From Cervus elaphus (taxonomy: Eukaryota; Chordata; Mammalia; Artiodactyla; Cervidae): a stretch of 64,000 nucleotides of DNA. This document shows, piece by piece, positions 11,501 through 22,952 of the stretch (position 1 is the first letter of the stretch; the number at the start of each line of letters is the position of its first letter). The DNA lies in contig NC_057838.1 in the NCBI RefSeq assembly GCF_910594005.1, forward strand, positions 34,278,001-34,342,000, in the 5' to 3' direction. The translations under genes and the position numbers were made by a program. The notes below the pieces were generated by a model that was not told where the DNA came from, did no database searches, and saw nothing but the letters and a program-made list of their open reading frames with translations.

Positions 11501-11912
11501 AGAAATGAGTTAAGAGATTTCAGAAATGCCCTAAGATATTTATGACTCACTCATCTTGGGTTTCTGCAAAGGTTGAGTGGTCCTTTGGAGTGTCTGAGTA
11601 GCTGAAAGAGATATAACAGTCCTTTTAATTTGAAGCACATATGCCAAGTGCGCATGTTTAAACAGCCCACATAAACCTGTGGTATGTCTATAAAGAGTAG
11701 GCTGCAGTCATTGCAGAACTGGTCCATATAATTTTTTATGAAATAATGGTGACCCTTCTACCCTTCTAGTTGTCAGCCTTATTTCTATGTCTAGAATTTA
11801 TCAAAACCAATCATGTAATTAGATTTACTGTACAATTGTTTGTCAAATGACTAGGCCTGTTTCCTCGAGGATAATAACACTAAAATTGGTAGTGTGCTGG
11901 TAAGTGAATCAA

Positions 11913-13399
11913 ACATCTAGAGCCAGACAGGAGTGCAAAGTCAAGTGGGCCTTAGGAAGTATCACTGTTAACAAAGCTAGTGGAGGTGATGGAATTCCAG
12001 TTGAGCTATTTCAAATTCTAAAAGATGATGCTGTGAAAGTGCTAAACTCAATATGCCAGCAAACTTGGAAAACTAAGCATGGCCACAGGACTGGAAAAGG
12101 TCAGTTTTCATTCCAATCCCAAAGAACAGCAATGCCAGAGAATGTTCAAACTACTGCACAATTGCACTCATCTCACAGGCTAGCAAAGTAATGCTCAAAA
12201 TTCTCCAAGCCAGGCTTCAGCAGTACATGAACCGTGAACTTCCAGATGTCCAAGCTGGTTTTAGAAAAGGCAGAGGAACCAGAGATCAAATTGCCAACAT
12301 CCGTTGGATCATAAAAAAAGCAAGAGAATACCAGAAAAACATCTATTTCTGCTTTACTGATTATGCCAAAGCCTTTGATTGTGTAGATCACAACAAACTG
12401 TGGAAAATTCTTAAAGACGTGGGAATACCAGACCACCTGACCTGCCTCCTGAGGAATCTGTATGCAGGTCAAGAAACAACAGTTAGAATTGGACATGGAA
12501 CAACAGACTGGTTCCAAATTGGGAAAGGCTGTATATTGTTTCCCTGCTTAATTAACATATGCAGAGTAAATCATGTGAAATGCTGGTCTGGATGAAGCAC
12601 AAGCTGTCATCAAGTTTGCCAGAAGAATATCAATAACCTCAGATATGCAGATGACACCACCATTATGGCAGAAAGTGAAGAAGAACTACAGAACCTCTTA
12701 AAAACTGGCTTAAAACTCAACATTTTAAAAAATGAAGACCATGGCATCTGGTCCCATCACTTCATGGCAAATAGATGGGGAAACAATGGAAACAGTGACA
12801 GACTTTATTTTCTTGGGCTCCAAAATCACTACAGATGGTGGCTGCAGTCATGAAATTAAAAGACGCTTGTTCCTAGGAAGAAAAGCTATGACCAACCTAG
12901 ACAACATGTTAAAAAGCAGAGATATTACTTTGCCAACAAACGTCTGTCTAGTCAAAGCTATGGTTTTTCCAGTAGTCATGTATGGATGTGAGATTTGGAC
13001 AATAAAGAAAGCTGAGCACTGAAGAATTGATGCTTTTGAACTGTGGTGTTGGAGAAAACTCTTGAGAGTCCCTTGGACTGCAAGGAGATCCAACCAGTCC
13101 ATCCTGAAGGAGATCAGTCCTGGGTGTTCATTGGAAGGACTGATGCTGAAGCTGAAACTCCATTACTTTGGCCACCTGATGCAAAGAACTGACTCATTGG
13201 AAAAGTCTCTGATGCTGGGAAAGATCGAAGGCGGGAAGATATGGGGTCAACAGAGGATGAGATGGTTGGATGGCATCATATACTCAATGGACATGAGTTT
13301 GACAAACTCTGGAAGTTGGTAATGGACAGGGAAGCCTGATGGGCTGCAGTCCATGGGGTTGCAATGAGTCGGACATGACTGAGCGACTGAACTGAACTG
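11913..13399 (+). mobile_element. BovB LINE, 5'-truncated
   Basis: The sense strand of the RTE-class BovB LINE, from the segment just upstream of the RT domain to the canonical 3' end (gagcgactgaactgaactga). It is flanked by a perfect 11-bp target duplication, aagtgaatcaa, at 11902-11912 and 13400-13410. There is an internal deletion after about 12595 and several frameshifts. In intact form BovB encodes an apurinic-like endonuclease and a reverse transcriptase. The preceding 11501-11901 is unassigned. Confidence 0.93.
12191..12660 (+). pseudogene. BovB reverse-transcriptase remnant
   Basis: Codes for the central RT fingers/palm of BovB: 'VQAGFRKGRGTRDQIANI', then motif A 'DYAKAFD', then 'DHLTCLLRNLYAG'. 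The frame ends near 12595 after a frameshift. Nucleotides near 12640-12660 still spell the YADD motif C (RYADDTT) in a different frame. Catalytic motifs are recognisable but no longer in one frame. Confidence 0.88.
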
Positions 13400-13410
13400 A
13401 AGTGAATCAA

Positions 13411-14139
13411 CAAATGGATCTCAAAAAAAAGAGTGTGCGTATACATATCTACTCGTTTATTATATGTTTTACTGACATAAGAGAAGTCTAGCACACAATT
13501 TACAAATAATAATAAACTATCCAGTACTTTTTATTATAAATTCCATATAGCCAACTGATTCCTGCAGAATGTTCTTATTGATTTTTTCCCCCCAAATTCT
13601 TGTATCAATAGTCAAGTTATGGTTGCAGTTGATAAATGAGTGTGGTTCTGACATGAAATTTAGTTGATACTTTAATTTACAATTATGAGTGATAGGGAGG
13701 TGAAACAATGAGGACATATGCTGGAACTTTACTTTTTTGTTCAATGATGTCAGCAATTTCTTTGCTGAATTTTATAATAATTTTCAAATACTGGAAGAAT
13801 ATTTTTTCAACTCTGTGATAATCACAATTAAATGACAATAAATATAATAAACTGTTATGTTTAATCTGTATTATTAATAGTTTCACTATAAGCAAAGCAA
13901 TTGATTAAGCCCTGATTTGTAGCTTTTGCTGTTTTCTATTATATAAATACTCTCACAATCAATTGAGAATTGACCATGGTGAAATTTCAAGGTACCAACT
14001 TGAAATCATTGCACATGGAGTTGGGAAGAGATCTTCATTACCAAACAGAGATGTGATAAATCCAGTATACATATAAAATACACATAAATACCTTCCAGAG
14101 CATCAGATTAGCTGTCTATAAGCTTGAGGAGTCCTACAA
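13411..14139. other. Unassigned AT-rich stretch
   Basis: AT-rich, with short open frames of 60-80 codons that have no recognisable domain. No repeat family assigned. Confidence 0.5.
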
Positions 14140-14697
14140 CCGTATTCAGATATTATAATTCAATAGAACAACTCACAGAATTCAGGAAAGCACTATACTT
14201 ATGATTATAGTTACAGCAATGGATACAAGTTAGAACAAGCTAAAAGACAATTTGAATAAGATGAAGGCTTGGGGGTATCCATACATGAAGCTTCTTGTTA
14301 TCTTTTTCTTGTGAAATCTTGAGTGGCATTACCTCCTCCCAGCCTTCATGTGTAACTGTATTTAAAACCCTCAAAATTCCCAACCTGGAAAGCTTACCTG
14401 AGCTTTTGGTGTCTAGAGTTTTTTTTTTTTTTTTTGGTGTCTAGAGTTTTTATTGGGGCTTTATCATATGTTGCTCACATGACTGATTTTTAATCTACAT
14501 CCCCTGATGGAAATTCAGCCTATACTTTAAGTATTATTTCCTCCAGGAGTTAAAACTGATAAGGAATATCCCAAAGTTCTCATTGTAAATTACAGAGTTA
14601 GATTATTCAGTGATTAAAGCCCCAGGCAACACTCCAAATCAAGCAGGGTATTGCAAGGACCTAGAGATCACCTTCTAGTACCTGAGGGCAGAGACAA
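14140..14697. mobile_element. Ancient LTR-like mammalian repeat, family uncertain
   Basis: 'caactcacagaattcaggaaagcactatacttatgatta' (14169 on) and later 'tttttattggggctttatcat' match, from memory, an old mammalian LTR-type repeat. I cannot name it safely. It carries the tail-only insertion at 14404-14451. Confidence 0.4.
14404..14451 (-). mobile_element. Tail-only (poly-A) retro-insertion
   Basis: The sequence ggtgtctagag + T17 + ggtgtctagag + T5. The 16-bp block ggtgtctagagttttt occurs at 14408-14423 and 14436-14451, separated only by T's. This is what target-primed reverse transcription would leave on the minus strand if only the poly(A) tail were copied. The second duplicate ends in TTTTT/A, close to the L1 endonuclease site. 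Slippage in a duplicated T-run is the alternative. Confidence 0.6.
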
Positions 14698-14708
14698 GAC
14701 CACTTTTT

Positions 14709-15150
14709 CAATTCAGTTCAGTCACTCAGTCATGTCCAACTCTTTGTGACCCCATGGACTGCAGTATGCCAGGCTTCCCTGTCCATCACCAATTCCCAGA
14801 GCTTGCTCAAACTCATGTCCATCAAATTGGTGATGCTATCCAACCATCTCATCCTCTGTTGTCCCCTTCTCCTCCCACCTTCAATCTTTCCCAGCATCAG
14901 GGTCTTTTCCAATGAGTCAGTTCTTTGCATCAGGTGGCCAAAGTAATGGAGTTTCAGCTTCAACATCAGTCCTTCCAATGAATATTCAGGACTGATTTCC
15001 TTTAAGACTGACTGGTTTGATCTCCTTTCAGTCCAAGGCACTCTCAAGAGTTCTCCAATGCCACAGTTTAAAAGCATCAATTCTTCGGCGCTCAGCTTTC
15101 TTTATGGTCCAACTCCCACAACCATACATGACTACTGGAAAAACAATAGT
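14709..15150 (-). mobile_element. BovB LINE, 3' end
   Basis: A minus-strand BovB beginning attcagttcagtcactcag and 5'-truncated at 15150. Perfect 11-bp target duplication gaccacttttt at 14698-14708 and 15151-15161. The minus strand keeps an open 116-codon frame (14730-15080) encoding the BovB C-terminal region, but no catalytic domain is present. Confidence 0.93.
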
Positions 15151-15161
15151 GACCACTTTTT

Positions 15162-15860
15162 AGGTAAAGTTAATTTTTCACTGTATAGATTTTGATAGAG
15201 GTTATGCTGAGACTGTAGATAAGTTTGGGTAGTATTGTCATTTAAAAAATATTATGTCTTCCAAACCGTGAGCACAGAATATCTTCATGTTCACTTAGGT
15301 CTTTAATTTCTTTCTACCATGTTTTGTAGCTTTCATTGAACAAGTCTTACACTTCTTTTGTTAAATTTTTTCCTAAGTTATTCCTTTTGATGCTATCATA
15401 AATGCAAAATTTATTTTAGGATTGTTCACTGCTTAGTGTATAAAAATACAATTATTTTTGTGCATAATTTCTATCCTTCAACCTTGCATAACTTGTTTAT
15501 CAGTTCTCCTTGTGTATCTGTGTGTGTATAAGTGTGTTCCTTGAGATTTTTTATATACATTATTGTGTCATCTGCAGATGGAGATAGTTTTACCTCTTTT
15601 TCCAAGTTGAATCTTTTTATTTCTTTTTCTTGCCAAATTGCCCTGGCTAAATCTCCAGTACAATATTGAATAGAAGTGATGAGGGCAAATAGCCTTGTCT
15701 TGTTCTTGATCTTAGAGGGAAAGATTCAGTCTGTCATCATTAAGTATGATGTGAATTATAGAATATTCATAGGTGCCCTTTATCAAGTTAAGGAAGTTTC
15801 CTTCTTTTCCTCCTTTGTTGAGTATCTGTGTACTTTAAGTTTTAATAGTGGTTGTGTTTA
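15162..15860 (-). mobile_element. Old L1M ORF2 segment
   Basis: Follows the reverse complement of old L1 ORF2, including 'ttgtgtcatctgcagatgg' and 'tccagtacaatattgaatagaa'. All frames are broken. Confidence 0.72.
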
Positions 15861-17540
15861 ACAACCAGATTATAAAGTTCACATGTAACAGTTGGCACTT
15901 GAGTCAGTACAAGCCAGCTCTAGCATACTGCTGTAAAGTTGACAATTTTACTCACTTTAACATGCTATTTTCAACTTTGGCAAATGAGGCCTCCCACATT
16001 GCTGATTGAATGAGTGCTAATGTGCTTATAATGCTAAGTGCCTTCAGGAAAAGATTAAATAAAAACATTAACTTCTATAGTAGATATCAGTTACCACATA
16101 CTTTTTTAAAAGCTCACAATATATTATCTTTAAGTAGCTTGCATTGAGAGTAAAAATTGTCAAGTACCTAGTATATTCATTTATGTAATTTAGTAAGATG
16201 ATTATGTATAAAATGAGCATATTCTAATATATTATCCAGTAGCCTGGCTATCCTAATTCAAGTTTAGTTTGCAAAAGATATTATCAATGAGCATCTTGTT
16301 TTTTTGATCAGGGAGGTTTCTGTAGTTGTGAAAGTATTAACTGTAAAGCAATACTCAGTAATAACAACAAAAGCATTGGTACTATAGCTGTGGAAAATGC
16401 CTCATTAAAAACCACATTTCAAGGTGCACTGTTTTGGTTTTGCCTCATTACATGTGCAATTAAGGAAAAAACAATGAGAAAAAAGTTTTCTCGTCTACCT
16501 CAGTTACCTTTAGGAAGTTTAATTAATCCAAGAAATTTGCAGAAGAAGTAAATTTGAATATGAAACTTTGTCATGTAGTCTGAAAGCTTGTTACTGGAAC
16601 TCCATAATAGTTTATACCTGCTATTATTTCCATTAAAATAGGAGAAAAAGACATCATTGAAGTCAGAATCTATCATTTATGACTTTTACTTATACTTAAT
16701 AAATGTTTTCTATTCCTAGATTTTTATTAAACCATAAATTTAATGAGGTGAATTGGTTACATAAAGATATGTGAGGCTTATATCTCTATGATCTAGCCTT
16801 TGAATGTTCGAATTATTGAGATACTGTTGTATTTTGTATTCTTATTGAAACTAAGTCCCCCTTCTTAGCACTTACCAGGGCCCTTGGGGGAAGTTTATTG
16901 ATTTTTCTTAGAGAGAGCAGTAGAGAAGTTTGGTCAGAGTCAGATATGAACCTCAAAAGTCAAGAATCCACATGTAAAAATCCTCATTGAAAGCATTTTG
17001 AGCTAAAGGATGACTCAAGAGGGTTGACAATTCTCAAGAAAGTTTCTAGTTATAATAGTGGGAACAAGAAAAGGTATTAAGATTTAAAGAAAAGACATAG
17101 ATACAAAGAGTGCTCTCTTACCAACTTAGACTTATTGGGGTAAAGTAGATGTATTTGGGCATGTCTTTCTATCTTACAACAATGTTCTTAACCTTTTCTC
17201 GTGTCCATGGACATTACTTCCTGACAGCCATCTTCATACAATGTGATTGTACCTCCTGGGAACAGCAAGTTACAAGTTGGAAGGAAGTCTGATCCAACCT
17301 TTAATAGACATTGATTTGTGAGAGAATGAGTCTGTGTATCTGGAACTATAGCATAGGAACATGGGAATTCTGGGCAGCTATCTTTTCTCTGCCTTGCTTC
17401 TTGAGGTGTATAGAAAGTCAGTTAGAAGGGATGAAACAGATGTGCATGCAAAGAGAAGACAAGACAAGAGAGAAAAATTTGTGATGTTTAAAATGTCCAA
17501 GGGTTTCTGAGCATGAGGAGGAATACTCCTTATTTTTTGA
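15861..17540. other. Unassigned stretch, possibly conserved non-coding
   Basis: About 1.7 kb with no repeat family recognised. 16250-16700 is AT-rich but not low-complexity and contains several homeodomain-like TTAATTA/CAATTA words; see findings. No gene seen. Confidence 0.45.
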
Positions 17541-17549
17541 ATTTTGTTT

Positions 17550-17762
17550 GTGCTGCGCTTAGTTGCTCAGTGGTGTCCAACTCTCTGCGACCTCATGGAA
17601 TGTAGCCCGCCAGGCTCCTTTGTTCATGAGATTCTCCAGGTGAGAATACTGGAGTGGATTGCCATGCCCTCCTCCAGGGGATTTTCTCAACCCAGGGATT
17701 GAACCCAGGTCTCCCACATTACAGGCAGATTCTTTACCGTCTGAGCCACCAGGGAAGCCCCC
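17550..17762 (-). mobile_element. Bov-tA SINE
   Basis: A near full-length Bov-tA in reverse, from 'cttagttgctcag' to 'agccaccagggaagcccc'. Flanking short duplication attttgttt at 17541-17549 and 17766-17774. Confidence 0.93.
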
Positions 17763-17774
17763 TGTATTTTGTTT

Positions 17775-18209
17775 ATTGCTCAGTTATTCATCTAGAAAGC
17801 TATTTTTGTTGAATGCACATTTAGATATTGATTACAAATTTTGATTTAAGTCCTCCAGACAATGTAAACTGAAGTAAAATTCTACTTATAGCTTGTTTAC
17901 AGAAAGAAGAGTAAAGAAGGGTGTTTTAATGGTATAACAATAGCAGAAAAAATTAGGAAAGGCTAAGCTAACAGAAGAAAGAGAAAAATCTGTCAGGGAA
18001 CATTATTTTCAAACTTGACTAAGTAGAACATTAATGGAGAAGAAAGTTGAAATCCACAGGGAACATCTCATTTTAACTGAGTTTAAAATTATCTAGGATG
18101 TAAAAATTATGTACATGGGTACAAACAAATGACTGGACTATTGTTAGAGATCTTTGTGGACTCCTGAATGAAAGGAGATTGATCCGAAGGGCACTGGTTA
18201 TATGTGACA

Positions 18210-18212
<3 letters not shown>
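17775..18212. other. Unassigned non-coding stretch
   Basis: AT-rich; no repeat or gene recognised. Confidence 0.5.

Positions 18213-18254
<42 letters not shown>
18213..18254. repeat. (TG)21 microsatellite
   Basis: An uninterrupted run of 21 TG units, followed by a short alternating purine-pyrimidine stretch (tatgcgcgtgcgcgtggg). It is likely length-polymorphic. Confidence 0.98.
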
Positions 18255-18258
<4 letters not shown>

Positions 18259-18277
18259 CGCGTGCGCGTGGGCACGC

Positions 18278-18466
18278 ACTTAGTTGCTCTGTCCTGAGTT
18301 GTAGTTGCTCTGACTCTTTGTGACCCCATGGACTGTGGTCCACCAGGCTCCTCTGTCCATGGGATTTCTCAGGCGAGAATACTGGAGTGGGTAGCCACTC
18401 CCTTCTCCAGGGAATCAAACCTGGATCTGTGGCCTTGCAGGTGGAGTTTTTTACCATCTGAGCCGC
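18278..18466 (-). mobile_element. Bov-tA SINE, slightly 5'-truncated
   Basis: Reverse Bov-tA directly next to the TG microsatellite. It contains 'gactctttgtgaccccatgg' and ends at 'accatctgagccgc', losing the last ~14 bp of the tRNA-related end. A short local duplication (gttgctctg) lies near its 3' end. Confidence 0.9.
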
Positions 18467-18574
18467 AGTACAGTACTGTGAGGTGCGAACATGTAATTCT
18501 AGCAACGGTTTGTTCATACTTGGAAAAGGTGGCAGGAGAGACCGGCATGGGTTTAATGATCAGTGACCATGATC

Positions 18575-18636
18575 ATCAGAGGATCATTCTATCCTCTGAT
18601 CTTCTATCAGAGGACAGAAGAGCCTTCTATCCTCTG
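18575..18636. repeat. Inverted and tandem repeat cluster (hairpin)
   Basis: A perfect 10-bp stem, atcagaggat (18575-18584) and atcctctgat (18591-18600), with a 6-nt loop. A degenerate second copy follows: cagagga (18608-18614) and tcctctg (18630-18636). The two units share 'ttctatcctctg'. The remaining flanks, 18467-18574 and 18637-18929, are unassigned. Confidence 0.9.
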
Positions 18637-18929
18637 TTTACTTCCTTCAGCAGAGTTACAGATGTCCATTACAATAGACACTGGGCACTTGAATTTCAGC
18701 AAGACATTTGATAATATCTCTCATGACATTATTATGAGTAGTAAGAAGATAGTTGGTTAATGGTAAAAAGCAGGCAAGTTTATAACTGGTTAAAAAGTAT
18801 ACTCACCAGTGTTTATGTACAGATTGGTATCTATTGGAATAATCAGTTAAAAGAATGAAAAAAAATTTTTCTCTTAGGTCTGCATAAAGGTGATACAACC
18901 CAATCCTTTTTTTTTCTGTCCCTTCGTAC

Positions 18930-19137
18930 CAGCACTGTTCAATAGAATGTTCTGTAATGATGCAAATGTTCTGTAACTATGCTGCTCAGTACAGCAGCCT
19001 CTGACTACATGCGGTTTTCTAAGCATTTGAAATGTGGCTAGTTCAGCTAAGGCACTGAATTTATAATATTTTATATTTAATCACTTTTAATTAACATAGC
19101 CCCATATGGCTAGGGATACTCTATTGTATGGCACAGT
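18930..19137 (+). mobile_element. MER3-like hAT-Charlie MITE
   Basis: Starts cagcactgttcaatagaa and ends 'ctattgtatggcacag', giving degenerate inverted ends, with 'acttgaaatgtggctag'-type text (19025-19045) inside. Length 208 bp, close to MER3. The name is from memory. Confidence 0.68.
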
Positions 19138-19261
19138 TTTACAATATCTCCAGATTTTTAATGAAACACACACAAAGTATATGTATTTTTATTGTGATTA
19201 ATTTAAAGATTCATTTTATAGGATTTTGATGTGGTTTTACTAAGAGAATCTTCAACTATAT

Positions 19262-19400
19262 TATAGCTGTTTACAGATGATAAAAATGAGACCTAAAGGA
19301 ATTAAATGATTTATTCGGAATCACACACTTATCAACTGAACAGGGACTCAAACTAAGATTCTCTGAATCTCAGTGAATGCATTTTCATATGTACCATAGT
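19262..19400 (-). mobile_element. MIR SINE
   Basis: The reverse MIR pattern: 'tttacagatgataaaaatgag', then 'atcacacacttatcaactgaacagg', then 'ctcaaactaagattctctg'. Confidence 0.7.
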
Positions 19401-20462
19401 GTAGAAAATAGCCCTTTATATGTATGTAAGTGGATATTAGATATTGACTTCCAGTGACCAAGCAGTAAAAAATTTTGCCTCTCAATTGTTTTAGTATTAG
19501 GTAAAGATAAATAGTATTCTGAAGTCATACAGTGACTCTTTGTAGATAGGGATTCCTAAAAATGAAATGTTGAGATTTTCTTTTCTCAGTTGTGAAGGCC
19601 AAAGCTAATTAACGTTAGCTTCCAGTGAGTAAATGTGTATCCTCTTGGGAAGACTATTTTTAGGTCCCTGAACTTCAGAGTTGACTTCCTCTGTTTTTTC
19701 TCCACTCAATTAAAAAATATATTATTAGGACTATGGCACTGTGCTAATGTATTTCTGAGAAAAGAAAAAAGATGACCTGCTGCTGTGTGAAATACTAGCA
19801 AGAAATCAGCAGGGAAGGGATTAGAACAATTAAAATCTTAGTTCTCAAAGGGAGGAAATGAAGTTTGATTAATAAGATTTATAGTCTGTATTTATAGGAA
19901 AGAACAAAACTGTATTTCAAATATTACTTGTACCAAACTAAACTCATATCTTCTTCCACTTTCCAAGATTATAAGACAGTTCCTCTTACTAATATCAAAT
20001 TGGATGGGCATATGCATGTTTGTATAATTTTCTTAAAAGGAGAAATGGACTGTCTTAATGCCATTTTATAGAAAAATCTCTTTGTTCTGTCTGCTTAAGT
20101 GCAGGGAGGTTATGTGTAAAGCGGAACTTTTGTTTTTCAGAGAGGAAAAAAATCCTCAAGACACTGATGTTGTTTTAATCTCTGGTTATAGATATGTTTA
20201 AATTTTCTTATTCTGGTAGGTAAAGGGAGGGAAGGAAAGGTTTTAGAAAAGGAGGTGAATCTGAAAAGTACCAAGGTTGAGGTTAAGATGCAAAAAGCAA
20301 TTTGTGCCCCAGAGAAATCGTCGCCCATGTGGGTTAGTTGTTCATGGAGTCCCCATATCTGGTGAATATCTCCAATGACCTTGGATATACTTCTCTGTCT
20401 GATTACTATTCTCCTCTTCTCTCATATATATAGTATACTTGAAGAGATCTCAGATATTTTGT
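19401..20462. other. Unassigned non-coding stretch
   Basis: About 1.1 kb with no repeat or gene recognised. Confidence 0.5.
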
Positions 20463-20535
20463 AGTCGATTTCTCCCATTTACAGAGGAAATTGAGGTGCA
20501 GATAGTGATTTTCCTATGTTTGTGCAGAATGTTGA
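20463..20535 (-). mobile_element. MIR fragment
   Basis: 'ctcccatttacagaggaaattgaggtgcagatagtgatt' is the reverse MIR core. Confidence 0.6.
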
Positions 20536-20870
20536 CAAAGTTGAGGGTCTCATAATTTCCAGTTCAGCATTATTTTCTCTCTGTTGTGCTACTGTTCTAG
20601 TCCTGCTTATGGAGAAGTTTGAAAATCACTTAATTCTTGCTTCCAACCATTTAATCAATATAGCAAGTATAATACATGAGTTTCATTCTGAGGTTTGTTG
20701 TAAGTTAAGTATGAGTAGAAGAAAGTGTTTTAGGGCCCAAAATTTGCTTCCTGTAGACAAAACTCAAAACAAAACACCACCCAGACCCACAGTTGAATGC
20801 CACTTAGCCTCTTCCTCTTATTCTGATTTATAGCAATGTTCATTGTGTCCTTTGTATGCAGAATATGGAA
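20536..20870. other. Unassigned non-coding stretch
   Basis: A 105-codon plus-strand frame (20516-20833) crosses this stretch. It starts inside the MIR fragment and has no recognisable domain, so I do not call a gene. Confidence 0.45.
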
Positions 20871-20919
20871 CTTCTGTGAGAAGTTAGGTGGTAAGCTCTG
20901 TGAGAAGTTAGGTGGTAAG
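20871..20919. repeat. Tandem duplication, ~24 bp x 2
   Basis: The unit tctgtgagaagttaggtgg is repeated in direct tandem (20871-20895 and 20896-20919), nearly identical. Confidence 0.95.
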
Positions 20920-20949
20920 AGAAAATGTCTGTATTAGTAAAGCTAGTTT

Positions 20950-21297
20950 CTGCTGTGCTCTGGTATCACTCTCCCATCCCAGTCGTCACTCTGAAGATTA
21001 GATCTCACTTACCTAAAATATCATCTCTTCGAAGATACTTCCTTGCCTACCTTATCTGATGATGCACCTCTTAGCCCCTCTACTCACGTGTATATTACTC
21101 TACTTTTTTTTCTTCATTGTTGTGATCTTATCTGAATTTATCCTCTTTCTTTCCTTATCTTTTGTGCATTTTCCTCAATATTATTTAAATTTCATGAAAA
21201 TAGGATCATCTCTGTCTTACCCAAAATATAGAAGAATGCCTGGTATTAAGGAGATTCTCAGTAGTTATTTATGGAATGAATGAATGAATGAATTTGT
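20950..21297 (+). mobile_element. L2 LINE 3' end
   Basis: 'atcatctcttcgaagatacttccttgcc' corresponds to the L2 ORF end and 'gaatgcctggtattaaggag' to the 3' UTR. It ends in an (ATGA)n tail at 21281-21296. Confidence 0.72.
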
Positions 21298-21635
21298 TGT
21301 TGAGTGAGTATACATCCACTTTCCCCCTGGTGCCTGGTTGGTTGGTGAAGAGGTAGCATTAACTGTACCAATGTCCGGTCTCCTCCAAAAGCAACTGAGA
21401 TCCTCATGTTGAACTGGGGTAACAGCCTGGGATTCTCCTCTCTGTTGAAGGCAGTTTTCCTTTTGAGCCTCTGGGGTTCTTTCCTTCTAGTTAACCAGTC
21501 ATAGCCATGTTAGTCCCTCTCAACAGGTTTCAGTAACTTTGAACTTAGATCTTGATAAGAACTTCAGATTTCTAGTACTAGTTTTCCTTCAGTCTCATGT
21601 CCAGTTTTACCTTTTCCTCATAGCAATAGGCATGA
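21298..21635. other. Unassigned non-coding stretch
   Basis: Somewhat C/T-rich; no family recognised. Confidence 0.5.
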
Positions 21636-21837
21636 ACTCTTTTAAAAAATTAAGATGAAATGCATATAACATAAAATTAATCATTTTAAAATCAACAAAT
21701 CAGTGGCATCTAATATATTCAAAATGTTTTATAACCATGACCTCTATGTAGCTCCAAGTCATTTTCATCCCCCAATAAAACCATGTATTCATTAAGCAGG
21801 TATTTCTTATTCTCACATACTTTCCATCAGCCCCTGT

Positions 21838-22331
21838 TGTTGTTCAGTCACTAAGTTGTGTCTGAGTCTTTGCAAACCCATGGATTATAGCATGCCAACC
21901 TTCCTGTCCTTCACTGTCTCCCAGAGTTTGCTCAAACTCATGTCCATTGAGTCCGTGATGCCATCCAACCATCTCATCTTCTGTCACCTCTTTATCCTCC
22001 TGCCCTCAATCTTTCCTAGAGTAAGAGTCTTTTCCAGTTAGTCAGCTCTTTGCATCAGGTGGCCAAAGTATTAGAGCTCCAGCATATTCACGGTTGACTT
22101 CCTTTAGGATTGACTGGTTTGATCTCCTTGCTGTCCAAGGGACTTTCAAGAGTCTTCTCCAGCACCACAATTCAAAAGCATCAACTTTTCAACAATCAGC
22201 CTTCTTTATGGCCCAATTCTCACATCCATACATGACTACTGGAAAAACCATATCTTTGACTCCACGTAACTTTGTTTGCAAAGTAATGTCTCTGCTCTTT
22301 AATATACTATTTAGGTTTGTCATAGCTTCTT
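21838..22331 (-). mobile_element. BovB LINE, 3' end, nested in L1M
   Basis: A reverse BovB starting ttgttgttcagtcactaag and 5'-truncated. The L1M text on both sides appears to abut ('cagcccctg' then 'gcaatcacc') with no target duplication, unlike the other BovB copies here. Confidence 0.9.
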
Positions 22332-22498
22332 GAGCAATCACCACTCTGCTTTCTGTTTGTATGGATTTGCCTAGTCTGCCTGTTTCATACAAATGGAATC
22401 ATGCAATATGTAGCCTTTTGTGTCTGGCTTGTTTCACTTAACATGTTTTTGAAGTTCATTAATATTTTTAGCATATATTAGTGCTTCATTTCTTTTTC

Positions 22499-22775
22499 GG
22501 AGAAGGCAATGGCAACCCACTCCAGTATTCTTGCCTGGAAAATCCCATGGACGGAGGAGCCTGGTAGGCTGCAGTCCATGGTGTCACTAAGAGTCGGACA
22601 CTACTGAGCGATTTCACTTTCACTTTTCTCTTTCATGCATTGGAGAAGGAAATGGCAACCCACTCCAGTGTTCTTGCCTGGAGAATCCCAGGGACGGGGG
22701 AGCCTGGTGGGCTGCCATCTATGGGGTCACACAGAGTTGGACATGACTGATGCGACTTAGCAGAAGCAGCAGCAT
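22499..22775 (+). mobile_element. Bov-A2 SINE (dimer)
   Basis: Two Bov-A units joined by the 'gatttcactttcacttttc' linker, ending in 'cttagcagaagcagcagca'. Full length, nested in L1M. Confidence 0.94.
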
Positions 22776-22952
22776 ATACAACGGCTATTACTCCATTGTA
22801 TAGATATTCCATGATTTGTGTATCCATTTATTTTTTGGTGGACATTTGAGTTGTTTTCAGCTTTTTGAAAACTAATTTGCATGGTGCTGCTATGAGCATA
22901 TGTGTGCAAGCATGTATTTGAGTCCCTGTTTTCAATTCTTTGGGGTATATAT

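Noticed and set aside
17659..17762. tRNA-like sequence in Bov-tA copies
   Set aside because: The tRNA-Glu-related part belongs to SINE promoters. None has a complete, undecayed cloverleaf with its own context, so no tRNA gene is called.
18073..18517. Frames encoding His-Thr repeats
   Set aside because: They are translations of the (TG)n microsatellite.
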